Positions 12,802-22,511 of a stretch of DNA of 26,299 bases are shown piece after piece; within the stretch, counting starts at the first letter, position 1, and each line of letters starts with the position of its first letter. The DNA lies in assembly GCA_001507935.1 (NCBI GenBank), contig LGET01000002.1:1-26299 (forward strand), in the 5' to 3' direction. Made by a program: the position numbers and the translations under genes. Under the pieces are notes generated by a model. The model was not told the origin of the DNA, made no database searches, and was given only the letters and a program-made list of their open reading frames with translations. The stretch comes from Thermococcales archaeon 44_46 (lineage in GTDB: Archaea > Methanobacteriota_B > Thermococci > Thermococcales > Thermococcaceae).

Positions 12802-14981
12802 AAGTCTGCTACGCCAAATTTAATCCCCATGATTTCCTTGAATGTCATACCAGTGACGCGATTAATGTGCTCAAAAGCATGAGAAAAGCTTTTCCGTGGT
12901 TTTCCGGAGGGCTCTGGGAACTTTTATTTTATTCCGTTCTTCTTCATGATCTTGGAAAGTGTGCCAGCGGCTTTCAGAAAAATCCGCAAAAATGGGGCTA
13001 TCGCCATGAGATACTATCTACCGCATTCACACAATTTCTTAAACTGCCTGAGGAGGAAAAGAACCTGATTGCACTCGGCATACTCACCCACCACAGGACC
13101 CTAGATGAACTAGATGACAGAATTCCCCGAAGGATCCCGGGCGTCCCCCTCGAATTTGATGGTAAAGTTGAGGAGCTTCTCATGAACTCAGATTATATTG
13201 AAAATGTTTTCATGCCCAAAGTTCCCTACTGGGAGGCGTACTTCTTTGGGACTGTTAAGCCTCCAAGAATGTTTTTTCTTCCACGTGACTGGAAAGAGAG
13301 GCTAAGGAATTTTGATTTTAATACCCTTCTTGACTGGTATGAGGTCAACTGGAAACGGTATAAGGAGATATTGATTTTTCTCAGGGGTCTCCTCAATGCC
13401 GCGGATCATCTTGCCTCGGCAGGTGAGAGCGAAATAAAGCTTTTACCCGACATCGGTAGAGTGATTGAACTCGACCTGCCCAGAGAAAAATGGCGCATGC
13501 TTCAGAAGGCTGCGAATGAAGTTGAAGGAAACCTCCTTCTGCGAGCCCCAACGGGCTATGGAAAAACTGAAGCCGCACTCCTCTGGGCTGACAGGAACGC
13601 TTACAGAACGAAGAGGGCTATCTCAAGTAGAATCTTCTATGTTCTCCCATATAAAGCTAGTATAAACGCGATGCACAGACGTCTTTTAAACCTCTTTGGC
13701 GATCCCGCTTTAATTGGTGTCCTCCATAGCTCCTCAACATTCTACCTCTACTCCTCAAACCTTGAGTACAAGCGCCTTTCATCCCTCTATCACAAAATAT
13801 ATACTCCCCTGAAGGTTACCACTCCCTTCCAGATAATGAAAGCATTCTTTGGTGTTGGGTTCTTTGAGATGGCTCTAAGCGAGCTGAGGGATTCCCTTCT
13901 AATCTTCGATGAGATACACGCATATGAACCGAACGTCCTTGGCATAATACTCGCAATGTTTGAGCTCCTGAAGAACCATGGAGCAAAGGTTATGGTGATG
14001 ACCGCTACCCTCCCCGAGTTCATCGAAACCCTAATACGGGATTCAATATCACCTGTGGAACTAAAAGCAGCTTCTGAAGAGGCGGACAGGTTCACGAGGC
14101 ACAGGGTAAATGTCGTTGACGGGAGCATGGACGAAGTTAAACAGCTTGTAGAAGAGCTTAATCTTTCAAAACCTTCTCTTATAGCATGCAATACCGTTGA
14201 TCGGGCTATGGAGACATATTCTCTCCTCAAGCGAGAAGGTTATAACGTGATGTTAATACACAGCCGTTTCACTTATGGGGATAGGGAAGGAAAGGAGCGG
14301 GCACTCTTAAACAATTTAAATAACTACGATTTCGTGATTGCCACACAGGTCGTTGAGGTCTCTCTTGATGTTAGCTTTGAGTCTATCCTGACTGAACCGG
14401 CTCCCCTTGATGCTCTGATTCAACGCTTTGGCAGGGTAAACAGAAAGGGGTTTGGAAACCTGAGGGATGTCTATGTCCTAACACAGGGATCTGAGGCAGA
14501 TAAAAAAGTTTATCAGCCATATAGCATCGTTGAGGAGAGCTTGGATATCCTTAAAGGGCTCGACGGCCAGCCCCTTAGAGAGTCTCAAATCCCAAGGCTC
14601 GTGAGTGATGCATACAAATCGGTTGAAGGTGAGCTTTTGAAGGAAGTCCTAAAATACCGGGACATTGCGTATAATCTGTTCAAAGAACTAAGACCCCTTC
14701 GAAAGGGAGAAGAGGAGAAGAAATTCTACGACATGTTCCGGGGTCTTGAAGTTGTTCCAATTAAGTTCACAGCAATGCTTGAAAATCTTGCGAGAACAGG
14801 AAAGAGGATTGAGACACACCGTTACTTGGTTCCATTATCCCACTGGAAATTCTTCGCAATAGTCTCCAAGCTTGGAGATGTGTTCTCCTATGATAAAAAG
14901 CAGCATGTAACGGTTGCTAACTTGAAATACAGCCATGAACTAGGACTTCTTGACGAACCTGAGGAAGATGAAATCCTGTGA
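12798..14981 (+). CDS. cas3: Cas3 nuclease-helicase (HD plus SF2 helicase)
   Basis: Cas3 is recruited by the type I complex to unwind and degrade invading DNA. The 727-aa protein has an N-terminal HD nuclease with candidate metal ligands His17, His50-Asp51 (LHDLGK), His70 and His98/His99. The helicase follows: Walker A APTGYGKTE around 250-258, DEIH at 371-374, MTATLP as motif III, and QRFGRVNRKG as motif VI. HD and helicase are therefore fused in one chain and all motifs are present. I chose ATG 12798, which makes an ATGA overlap with cas5 and has GGTGGAG at 12788-12794, over the GTG at 12789. It is the last gene of the long operon; an AT-rich gap of 103 bp follows. Confidence 0.96.
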   Translation: MKVCYAKFNPHDFLECHTSDAINVLKSMRKAFPWFSGGLWELLFYSVLLHDLGKCASGFQKNPQKWGYRHEILSTAFTQFLKLPEEEKNLIALGILTHHRTLDELDDRIPRRIPGVPLEFDGKVEELLMNSDYIENVFMPKVPYWEAYFFGTVKPPRMFFLPRDWKERLRNFDFNTLLDWYEVNWKRYKEILIFLRGLLNAADHLASAGESEIKLLPDIGRVIELDLPREKWRMLQKAANEVEGNLLLRAPTGYGKTEAALLWADRNAYRTKRAISSRIFYVLPYKASINAMHRRLLNLFGDPALIGVLHSSSTFYLYSSNLEYKRLSSLYHKIYTPLKVTTPFQIMKAFFGVGFFEMALSELRDSLLIFDEIHAYEPNVLGIILAMFELLKNHGAKVMVMTATLPEFIETLIRDSISPVELKAASEEADRFTRHRVNVVDGSMDEVKQLVEELNLSKPSLIACNTVDRAMETYSLLKREGYNVMLIHSRFTYGDREGKERALLNNLNNYDFVIATQVVEVSLDVSFESILTEPAPLDALIQRFGRVNRKGFGNLRDVYVLTQGSEADKKVYQPYSIVEESLDILKGLDGQPLRESQIPRLVSDAYKSVEGELLKEVLKYRDIAYNLFKELRPLRKGEEEKKFYDMFRGLEVVPIKFTAMLENLARTGKRIETHRYLVPLSHWKFFAIVSKLGDVFSYDKKQHVTVANLKYSHELGLLDEPEEDEIL

Positions 14982-15023
14982 GAATTGAATTACAGCCAAA
15001 ACCATATCAAATAAACCCATACC

Positions 15024-15057
15024 AAAAATTATAACAAAAACTGTAAAAATAATTATA
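15024..15057 (+). promoter_or_regulatory. Likely promoter of the ATPase-cas4-cas1-cas4 unit
   Basis: The gap after cas3 is very AT-rich and carries TATA-like blocks AAAATTATAAC (about 15026-15036) and AATAATTATAG (about 15047-15057). The first would place the start of transcription near 15056, about 29 nt before the ATPase ATG. No strong oligo-T terminator precedes it, so read-through from cas3 is also possible. Confidence 0.45.
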
Positions 15058-15084
15058 GCTAAATCTATTATAGGTGAGACTATA

Positions 15085-17670
<2,586 letters not shown>

Positions 17671-17673
17671 GGG

Positions 17674-18369
17674 GTGGAGGAGATAGAGGAGTTTGGGAAA
17701 AGGTTGGAAAATCTCCTCAAGTATGGAAACGTCAGGGGGCCTAAAAGGACCATCGGGGTAACTTCTGTCTCTTTCTGCTCTTTAAAAGCGGCATTAACCA
17801 CTCGCTATGACGTTAGATTTTTTGGAGAGAAAAATAAGGAAAGAATACTAGGCCAGGTACTTCACATGGGCCTTTTGGGACTTATCAAGGATTCATGGCC
17901 ATACCTCCAAGGTGATATCGGAGATAATCCTGAGATAGAAAAGGAAGTCTCGTATGATTTGGGGGATGGGGGGGTTTTAAGTGGTAAGATTGATCTTGTG
18001 ATAGGAGAGCACGTGTTCGAGTTTAAGTTCCTTAAGGATTGGTCTTACGAGAAAATTCCAGAGAACCTGGATGAGGTTGATGAGGAAAGTGTGTTGAACG
18101 CCTATACCGAACAGCTAAATGCGTATCTAAATATGCTTCCTGATGCAGAATTTGGACACCTCTGGATATTTCGGCATAATGAGTTAATCCCATGGAAAAA
18201 GCTGAAGATCAAAAAAGACTCAAAGGCCTTTAAAAGGTTTTTAAAGAGGGCCAGGGATATTATAAAACTAATAGAATCTATGGAAAATGGAGAACTCCCT
18301 AAAGATCCAAAACCACGGTTCGGATGGGAGTGCAGAAACTGTATTTTCAAATCAATATGTTCTAAATAA
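17674..18369 (+). CDS. cas4: Second Cas4-like RecB-family nuclease
   Basis: This 231-aa protein has the Cas4 layout but differs from the first Cas4. An N-terminal Cys35 (SFCSLKAAL) and C-terminal Cys220, Cys223, Cys229 would hold an Fe-S cluster. The PD-(D/E)XK nuclease core is Asp107 (SGKIDLV) and Glu116-x-Lys118 (FEFKF), followed by a TEQLNAYLNML helix. P. furiosus uses two Cas4 proteins to define the two ends of a prespacer; here both genes flank cas1. The GTG start at 17674 is four bases after the cas1 stop (TAGGGGGTG), suggesting reinitiation, and its ribosome binding site is not clear. The 3' end overlaps cas2 on the opposite strand by 8 bp. Confidence 0.88.
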   Translation: MEEIEEFGKRLENLLKYGNVRGPKRTIGVTSVSFCSLKAALTTRYDVRFFGEKNKERILGQVLHMGLLGLIKDSWPYLQGDIGDNPEIEKEVSYDLGDGGVLSGKIDLVIGEHVFEFKFLKDWSYEKIPENLDEVDEESVLNAYTEQLNAYLNMLPDAEFGHLWIFRHNELIPWKKLKIKKDSKAFKRFLKRARDIIKLIESMENGELPKDPKPRFGWECRNCIFKSICSK

Positions 18370-18619
18370 TATCCTCAATTGGGTTCTTTTCCACTCCAAT
18401 ATTCTTTCTCTTTGGTCTCGCTCTTAACCTGTAAATAATTACAGAATCTTCATCTTCATCTATAATCTCTCTAATTCCGTTTTTAATTCTCTCATATTCA
18501 GCCATCGTGACCTCCCCTTCAAAAACGCTGTTCTGGACCCAGATTAAATGTTGCCGTAAAAACTTCTTCACTTTGTTCACCCGAGAAACGTTCACGTCAT
18601 AGACTATTATGATATACAT
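18362..18619 (-). CDS. cas2: CRISPR adaptation protein Cas2 (opposite strand)
   Basis: Cas2 is the small dimeric scaffold of the Cas1-Cas2 integrase. The 85-aa protein begins MYIIIVYDVNVSRVNKVKKF, with the conserved Asp8 at the end of strand one, followed by FLRQHLIWVQNSVFEGEVT and DSVIIYRLR, all typical. ATG 18619 has AAGGTG upstream; GTG 18625 is an alternative. It is the only cas gene on the minus strand. It converges on the second cas4 with an 8-bp tail-to-tail overlap, so it needs its own promoter. Confidence 0.95.
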   Translation of the reverse strand: MYIIIVYDVNVSRVNKVKKFLRQHLIWVQNSVFEGEVTMAEYERIKNGIREIIDEDEDSVIIYRLRARPKRKNIGVEKNPIEDII

Positions 18620-18636
18620 GACCACTACACCTTCTG

Positions 18637-18661
18637 ATATATGTAAAGTATTCTTTTTATT
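18637..18661 (-). promoter_or_regulatory. Candidate cas2 promoter
   Basis: On the minus strand, ATAAAAAG (about 18661-18654) would give a start near 18632 and a short leader before ATG 18619. A second AT-rich block, TTACATATA (18645-18637), is closer and less well placed. The assignment rests on spacing only. Confidence 0.4.
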
Positions 18662-18705
18662 CCTTTCTGCCTTTTCGTTCTCAAAACTTTAGAGTAAAAA
18701 CCTTC

Positions 18706-18734
18706 AGTTAAAAACTCTTCATTAGTTTTTAACT
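18706..18734. repeat. Perfect 11-bp inverted repeat between cas2 and hypF
   Basis: AGTTAAAAACT (18706-18716) and its exact reverse complement AGTTTTTAACT (18724-18734) are separated by seven bases. The site lies 17 bp upstream of the hypF TATA box and about 45 bp behind the candidate cas2 TATA box. It could be an operator for a dimeric regulator in this divergent promoter region. AT-rich sequence raises the chance expectation, but a perfect 11-bp arm pair is still notable. Confidence 0.6.
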
Positions 18735-18742
18735 TTTGGTTT

Positions 18743-18757
18743 TGAAAAGGTATAAAT
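18743..18757 (+). promoter_or_regulatory. hypF promoter
   Basis: GAAAAGG (18744-18750) followed by TATAAAT (18751-18757) is a strong archaeal BRE-TATA pair. Transcription would start near 18778, leaving almost no leader before the GTG starts at 18782-18791. Confidence 0.75.
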
Positions 18758-18787
18758 GCCATTTTTTCGATTTTGGAATAGGTGGGA

Positions 18788-21103
18788 GTGGTGAGGACTT
18801 ATCATATTCATGTTGAGGGGATTGTTCAGGGAGTTGGTTTCAGGCCTTTTATCTACAGAATTGCTCATGAACACGGGTTGAGGGGATATGTTAAAAATCT
18901 CGGTGATGCTGGTGTCGAAATCGTTGTTGAGGGTAAAGAAGATGATATAAAGGCCTTTTTGAAGGCTCTTAAAGAGAAGGCACCTCCTCTAGCGAGAGTG
19001 GAAAAGGTAAAAACAAAGGAACTTCCGCTTCAGGGCTTTGACAGGTTTTACATTGAGAAGAGCTCAAGAGGTGGGGGAGGTGGGGACTCGGTTATACCGC
19101 CAGACGTGAGCATATGCGATGACTGTCTTAGGGAACTTTTCGATCCCACGGATAAGAGGTACATGTATCCTTTCATCGTGTGCACAAACTGCGGTCCGAG
19201 GTTTACAATAATAGAAGACCTCCCATATGACAGGATAAACACAACGATGAGAGAATTCGATATGTGCGACTACTGTGAGAGCGAGTATAGGGATCCTCTA
19301 AATAGGAGATACCACGCTGAACCCGTCTGCTGTCCCGTCTGTGGGCCGAGCTACAGGCTCTACACGAACGATGGGAGAGAAATAACCGGAGACCCCTTGA
19401 AGAAGGCCGCGGAGCTCATTGACAAAGGCTACATAGTGGCGATAAAAGGCATAGGTGGGATTCACATAGCCTGCGACGCTACCAATGAGGAAGTGGTGAA
19501 GGAGCTTAGAAAGAGAATTCTAAGACCACAGCAGCCCTTTGCAATAATGGCTAAAGACCTGGAAACAGTAGAGAGCTTTGCAATAGTCAGCGATGTGGAA
19601 AGAGAGGAACTCACAAGCTACAGAAAGCCGATAGTGGCCCTAAGGAAGAAGGAGCCATTCCCGCTACCTGAGATTTTAGCCCCCGGTTTGCCCACCATAG
19701 GCGTCATGCTTCCCTATGCCGGAACCCACTACATCCTCTTCCACTACTCAAAGAGCCCCGTTTACGTTATGACCTCTGCAAACTACCCGGGAATGCCGAT
19801 GGTAATAGACAACGAGAAAGCCTTTGAGGAGCTCAAGGATTTGGCTGACTACTTCTTGCTGCACAACAGGAAAATCCTCAACAGGACAGATGACAGCGTT
19901 ATCAGGTTCGTCGATGGAAAGAGAGCAGTGATAAGAAGAAGCAGAGGGTTTGTTCCATTGCCAATAGAGATACCCTTCAAGTACTCGGGCTTGGCGGTTG
20001 GGGCAGAGCTCATGGACGCTTTTGGAGTGGTAAAGGGGTCGAGGGTTTATCCAAGCCAGTACATAGGAAACACTTCAAAGGTTGAAGTTCTTGAGTTCAT
20101 GAGGAGTGCCATAGCTCACTTCAAGAAAATACTGAGGGTTAAGGGGTTTGATCTTGTGGTTGCTGACCTTCACCCGCTCTACAACACCACAAAGCTTGCC
20201 ATGGAGATAGCCGAGGAAGAAAACGCTGAGTTTCTTCAGGTCCAGCACCACTACGCTCACATTGCCTCTGTTATGGCCGAACACAAACTTGAGGAGATAA
20301 TAGGCATAGCTGTGGACGGAGTTGGTTACGGAAGCGATGGGAACACCTGGGGCGGTGAAGTTTTATACTTAAGCTACGAAGACGTTGAGAGACTTGCCCA
20401 CATAAGCTATTACCCACTCCCTGGAGGGGACTTGGCGAGCTACTACCCGCTTAGGGCTTTAACCGGAATTCTGGGTAAGCTCTATGGAATTGATGAGGTA
20501 AAGGAGATAATCGAGAAACACTGTCCAAAAGCTGTTGAAAACCTCAGATACGGAAAAGTTGAGTTTAACGTAATACTTAACCAGCTCGCAAGGGAAATAA
20601 ACGTCGGCTATGCCTCCTCAACTGGCAGGGTTCTCGATGCAATAGCGGTTCTGCTCAACGTCGCTTATAAGAGAACCTACGAAGGAGAACCTGCAATGAA
20701 GCTTGAAGGAGTAGCCTTTAAAGGCAAAAACGATCTGGGCTTTACCATTCCCATAGAGGGAGAAGAGCTGAAGATTGAGGAGCTCTTTGAACAGGTTCTT
20801 GAAAGCAAGGCAAGTCCAGCTGACATAGCTTATTCAGCCCACTTAGCTTTGGGAAGGGCCTTTGGAGAAGTCGCAGTCGAGAAAGCCAAGGATTTCGGAG
20901 TTAAGAACGTCGGCATAAGCGGTGGAGTTGCATACAACGAGCTTATAGTGAAAACGATAAGAAAAATCGTGGAGGCCAATGGTCTAAGGTTTTACTCAAC
21001 CTACGAAGTGCCAAGGGGAGACAATGGGACAAACGTCGGCCAGGCGCTCCTTGGAGGTCTCTATTTAGAGGGTTATCTGAGCAAGGAGGATTTAATACTT
21101 TGA
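18788..21103 (+). CDS. hypF: Hydrogenase maturation carbamoyltransferase HypF
   Basis: HypF uses carbamoyl phosphate and ATP to load a carbamoyl group onto the C-terminal Cys of HypE, the first step toward the CN ligands of NiFe hydrogenases. The protein (about 770 aa) shows the full domain order. The acylphosphatase domain has VEGIVQGVGFRPFIYRIA (about 10-27). The zinc fingers are built from four CxxC pairs between about 110 and 185 (CDDC, CTNC, CDYC, CPVC). A YrdC-like domain with KGIGGIHIACDA follows, then a Kae1-like C-terminal domain with QHHYAHIASVMAEH and AVDGVGYGSDGNTWGGE. Start choice is open among GTG 18782, 18788 and 18791; the conserved reading begins at about VRTYHIHVEG. It has its own promoter and shares no operon with cas genes. 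Confidence 0.97.
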   Translation: MVRTYHIHVEGIVQGVGFRPFIYRIAHEHGLRGYVKNLGDAGVEIVVEGKEDDIKAFLKALKEKAPPLARVEKVKTKELPLQGFDRFYIEKSSRGGGGGDSVIPPDVSICDDCLRELFDPTDKRYMYPFIVCTNCGPRFTIIEDLPYDRINTTMREFDMCDYCESEYRDPLNRRYHAEPVCCPVCGPSYRLYTNDGREITGDPLKKAAELIDKGYIVAIKGIGGIHIACDATNEEVVKELRKRILRPQQPFAIMAKDLETVESFAIVSDVEREELTSYRKPIVALRKKEPFPLPEILAPGLPTIGVMLPYAGTHYILFHYSKSPVYVMTSANYPGMPMVIDNEKAFEELKDLADYFLLHNRKILNRTDDSVIRFVDGKRAVIRRSRGFVPLPIEIPFKYSGLAVGAELMDAFGVVKGSRVYPSQYIGNTSKVEVLEFMRSAIAHFKKILRVKGFDLVVADLHPLYNTTKLAMEIAEEENAEFLQVQHHYAHIASVMAEHKLEEIIGIAVDGVGYGSDGNTWGGEVLYLSYEDVERLAHISYYPLPGGDLASYYPLRALTGILGKLYGIDEVKEIIEKHCPKAVENLRYGKVEFNVILNQLAREINVGYASSTGRVLDAIAVLLNVAYKRTYEGEPAMKLEGVAFKGKNDLGFTIPIEGEELKIEELFEQVLESKASPADIAYSAHLALGRAFGEVAVEKAKDFGVKNVGISGGVAYNELIVKTIRKIVEANGLRFYSTYEVPRGDNGTNVGQALLGGLYLEGYLSKEDLIL

Positions 21104-21109
21104 TTCCTC

Positions 21110-21136
21110 TTTTTACTGCTTCGCAACATTTTAAAG
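21110..21136 (+). promoter_or_regulatory. hypF end and hypE promoter region
   Basis: A T5 tract (21110-21114) after the hypF stop may terminate transcription weakly. ATTTTAAAG (about 21128-21136) is TATA-like, with a start expected near 21157, just before GGTGGTGAG (21158-21166) and the hypE ATG. hypE may therefore be both co-transcribed with hypF and separately transcribed. Confidence 0.45.
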
Positions 21137-21167
21137 GGTTCTCTTTGATGAAAAAGCGGTGGTGAGT

Positions 21168-22178
21168 ATGAGAATAAAGCTTGAACATGGAGCCGGTGGA
21201 GAGTTAATGGAGGAATTCATTAGAGACGTGATTCTCAAGAACCTCACTTTGAAATCAGCCGGGGGAATAGGGCTGGATTCCTTAGATGATGGTGCAACGA
21301 TTCCCTTTGGGGACAAGCATCTGGTGTTTACTATAGATGGACATACAGTTAAGCCCCTCTTCTTTCCTGGGGGGGATATAGGTCGCTTAGCTGTGAGCGG
21401 AACGGTGAATGATTTAGCCGTAATGGGAGCAGAGCCTTTAGCACTTGCAAACTCTATGATAATTCAGGAAGGATTTAGCGGAGAGGACTTTGAGAGAATC
21501 CTAAAATCAATGGATGAGACAGCAAAAGAGGTTCCGGTGCCGATAGTTACTGGAGATACTAAAGTGGTGGAAGACAAGATAGGGATTTTTATCATAACTG
21601 CTGGGATCGGGATAGCGGAAAGACCGATAAGCGATGCCGGGGCAAAGGTGGGAGATATTGTTTTGGTCAGCGGAACTGTTGGAGACCACGGAATAGCCCT
21701 GATGAGCCATAGAGAGGGAATAGCCTTCGAGACGGAGCTTAAGAGTGACGTCGCTCCTATATGGGAAGTTGTGAAGTCCGTTGCCAATGCAATTGGCTGG
21801 GAAAATATCCATGCAATGAAAGACCCCACAAGAGGCGGGCTGAGCAACGCTCTAAATGAGATAGCAAAAAAGAGCAACGTTGGAATTCTGGTAAGAGAGA
21901 GCGACATCCCGGTAAAGCCGGAGGTAAGGGCTGCGAGCGATATGCTCGGCATAAGCCCATATGAAGTAGCCAACGAAGGAAAAGTGGTGATGGTTGTCGC
22001 GAGAGAATACGCTGAGGAGGCCCTCCAAGCCATGAGAAAAACCAAACTCGGCAGAGATACCGCAATAATAGGGGAGGTTATAGAGCAGTACCGCGGAAAG
22101 GTTATCCTTGAGACAGGTATAGGTGGAAAGAGGTTCATGGAGCCACCAATAGGTGACCCCGTGCCGAGGGTCTGCTGA
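21168..22178 (+). CDS. hypE: Hydrogenase maturation protein HypE
   Basis: HypE dehydrates the thiocarbamate placed on its C-terminal Cys by HypF into thiocyanate, the cyanide donor for the NiFe site. The 336-aa protein has the PurM-like ATPase features LEHGAGGELMEEFI at the start, GIGLDSLDDGATIP, IDGHTVKPLFFPGGDIG, VSGTVNDLAVMGA and MKDPTRGGLSNALNEIA. It ends in PRVC, so the modified cysteine (Cys336) is present. ATG 21168 is the first start that fits the family; upstream GTGs at 21159/21162 belong to the ribosome binding site. Convergent T-rich sequence follows the stop. Confidence 0.97.
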   Translation: MRIKLEHGAGGELMEEFIRDVILKNLTLKSAGGIGLDSLDDGATIPFGDKHLVFTIDGHTVKPLFFPGGDIGRLAVSGTVNDLAVMGAEPLALANSMIIQEGFSGEDFERILKSMDETAKEVPVPIVTGDTKVVEDKIGIFIITAGIGIAERPISDAGAKVGDIVLVSGTVGDHGIALMSHREGIAFETELKSDVAPIWEVVKSVANAIGWENIHAMKDPTRGGLSNALNEIAKKSNVGILVRESDIPVKPEVRAASDMLGISPYEVANEGKVVMVVAREYAEEALQAMRKTKLGRDTAIIGEVIEQYRGKVILETGIGGKRFMEPPIGDPVPRVC

Positions 22179-22186
22179 ACCCATTC

Positions 22187-22193
22187 CTTTTTC
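22187..22193 (+). terminator. Oligo-T terminator after hypE
   Basis: A CCTTTTTC tract (T run 22188-22192) lies 10 bp after the hypE stop, the usual form of an archaeal terminator. There is no stem-loop. Confidence 0.45.
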
Positions 22194-22239
22194 TCAATGT
22201 TCTTGTATGTACATCACCTGCTTTTTTGAATCACGAAAA

Positions 22240-22249
22240 TTTATAAATA
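22240..22249 (+). promoter_or_regulatory. Promoter of the 37-aa ORF
   Basis: TTTATAAATA at 22240-22249 preceded by CGAAAA is a near-ideal archaeal BRE-TATA. The start is expected near 22270, right before the GGAGGAGGTGA ribosome binding site. Confidence 0.75.
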
Positions 22250-22281
22250 CGTTGCTTTTTTCGTGGGAGGAGGTGATGTGG

Positions 22282-22395
22282 ATGATGAATCTGCGAGAGC
22301 TCATCAGAAAAAAGATCATTGAAGGAAAAATAGGCTTAGAGGACTTGCCACTGCTTTTGCTCTGCGGATTGGCATCTTGCAGTGATAAGGAGTGA
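22282..22395 (+). CDS. Small Cys-containing protein, 37 aa, unknown function
   Basis: A strong TATA box and a strong ribosome binding site (GGAGGAGGTGA, 22266-22276) introduce a short frame starting at ATG 22282 (or 22285). It reads MMNLRELIRKKIIEGKIGLE, continues DLPLLLLCGLASCSDKE, and stops at 22393-22395. The first 20 residues form a charged amphipathic helix, followed by a short hydrophobic run and a Cys-x4-Cys pair (Cys28, Cys33) near the C-terminus. T runs at 22405-22417 would end the transcript. It lies between hypE and the tRNA-Ser. I do not recognise the family. The Cys pair could bind metal or form a disulphide, or the charged head plus Cys-bearing tail could be a modified-peptide precursor; nothing nearby decides this. 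The frame upstream of 22282 is open back into hypE but that part is not a plausible protein. Confidence 0.65.
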   Translation: MMNLRELIRKKIIEGKIGLEDLPLLLLCGLASCSDKE

Positions 22396-22437
22396 GACCT
22401 TCACTTTTTACATTTTTGCTCCTCAAAACCAGCAAGG

Positions 22438-22445
22438 TTTATAAG
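22438..22445 (+). promoter_or_regulatory. tRNA-Ser promoter
   Basis: TTTATAAG at 22438-22445 with CAAGG upstream is a TATA box spaced to start transcription near 22468, four bases before the tRNA 5' end. The host promoter has therefore stayed with the broken 5' half. Confidence 0.65.
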
Positions 22446-22471
22446 TTGAGCTCTTTTACTAAAGACCGAGC

Positions 22472-22511
22472 GCCGGGGTAGCCTAGCCAGGGAAGGCGGT
22501 GGACTCGAGAT
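22472..22511 (+). tRNA. tRNA-Ser(CGA), 5' half only, interrupted by an integrated element
   Basis: The acceptor strand GCCGGGG (22472-22478), D stem GCCT/AGGC (22481-22484, 22494-22497), anticodon stem GTGGA (22499-22503) and loop CTCGAGA (22504-22510, anticodon CGA) are those of an archaeal tRNA-Ser. The 3' anticodon strand should read TCCAC but reads TACTC, and no variable arm, T arm or acceptor 3' strand follows. The homology stops at about 22511. The 40 bp are the probable attachment core shared with the element, and the full tRNA should be found at its other end. Confidence 0.85.

Noticed and set aside
14982..15084. A terminator hairpin or small RNA between cas3 and the ATPase
   Set aside because: The gap is AT-rich with TATA-like blocks but has no stable inverted repeat or T tract.
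21464..22138. A 224-aa open frame on the minus strand inside hypE
   Set aside because: It is fully antisense to a well-conserved hypE, is rich in Ser/Thr/Pro/Ile without any domain, and has no promoter or ribosome binding site; codon bias of the sense gene explains it.
22153..22281. Longer start for the small Cys protein, at 22153 inside hypE
   Set aside because: The extra residues are not protein-like, and the TATA box (22240) and ribosome binding site (22266-22276) lie downstream of that start.
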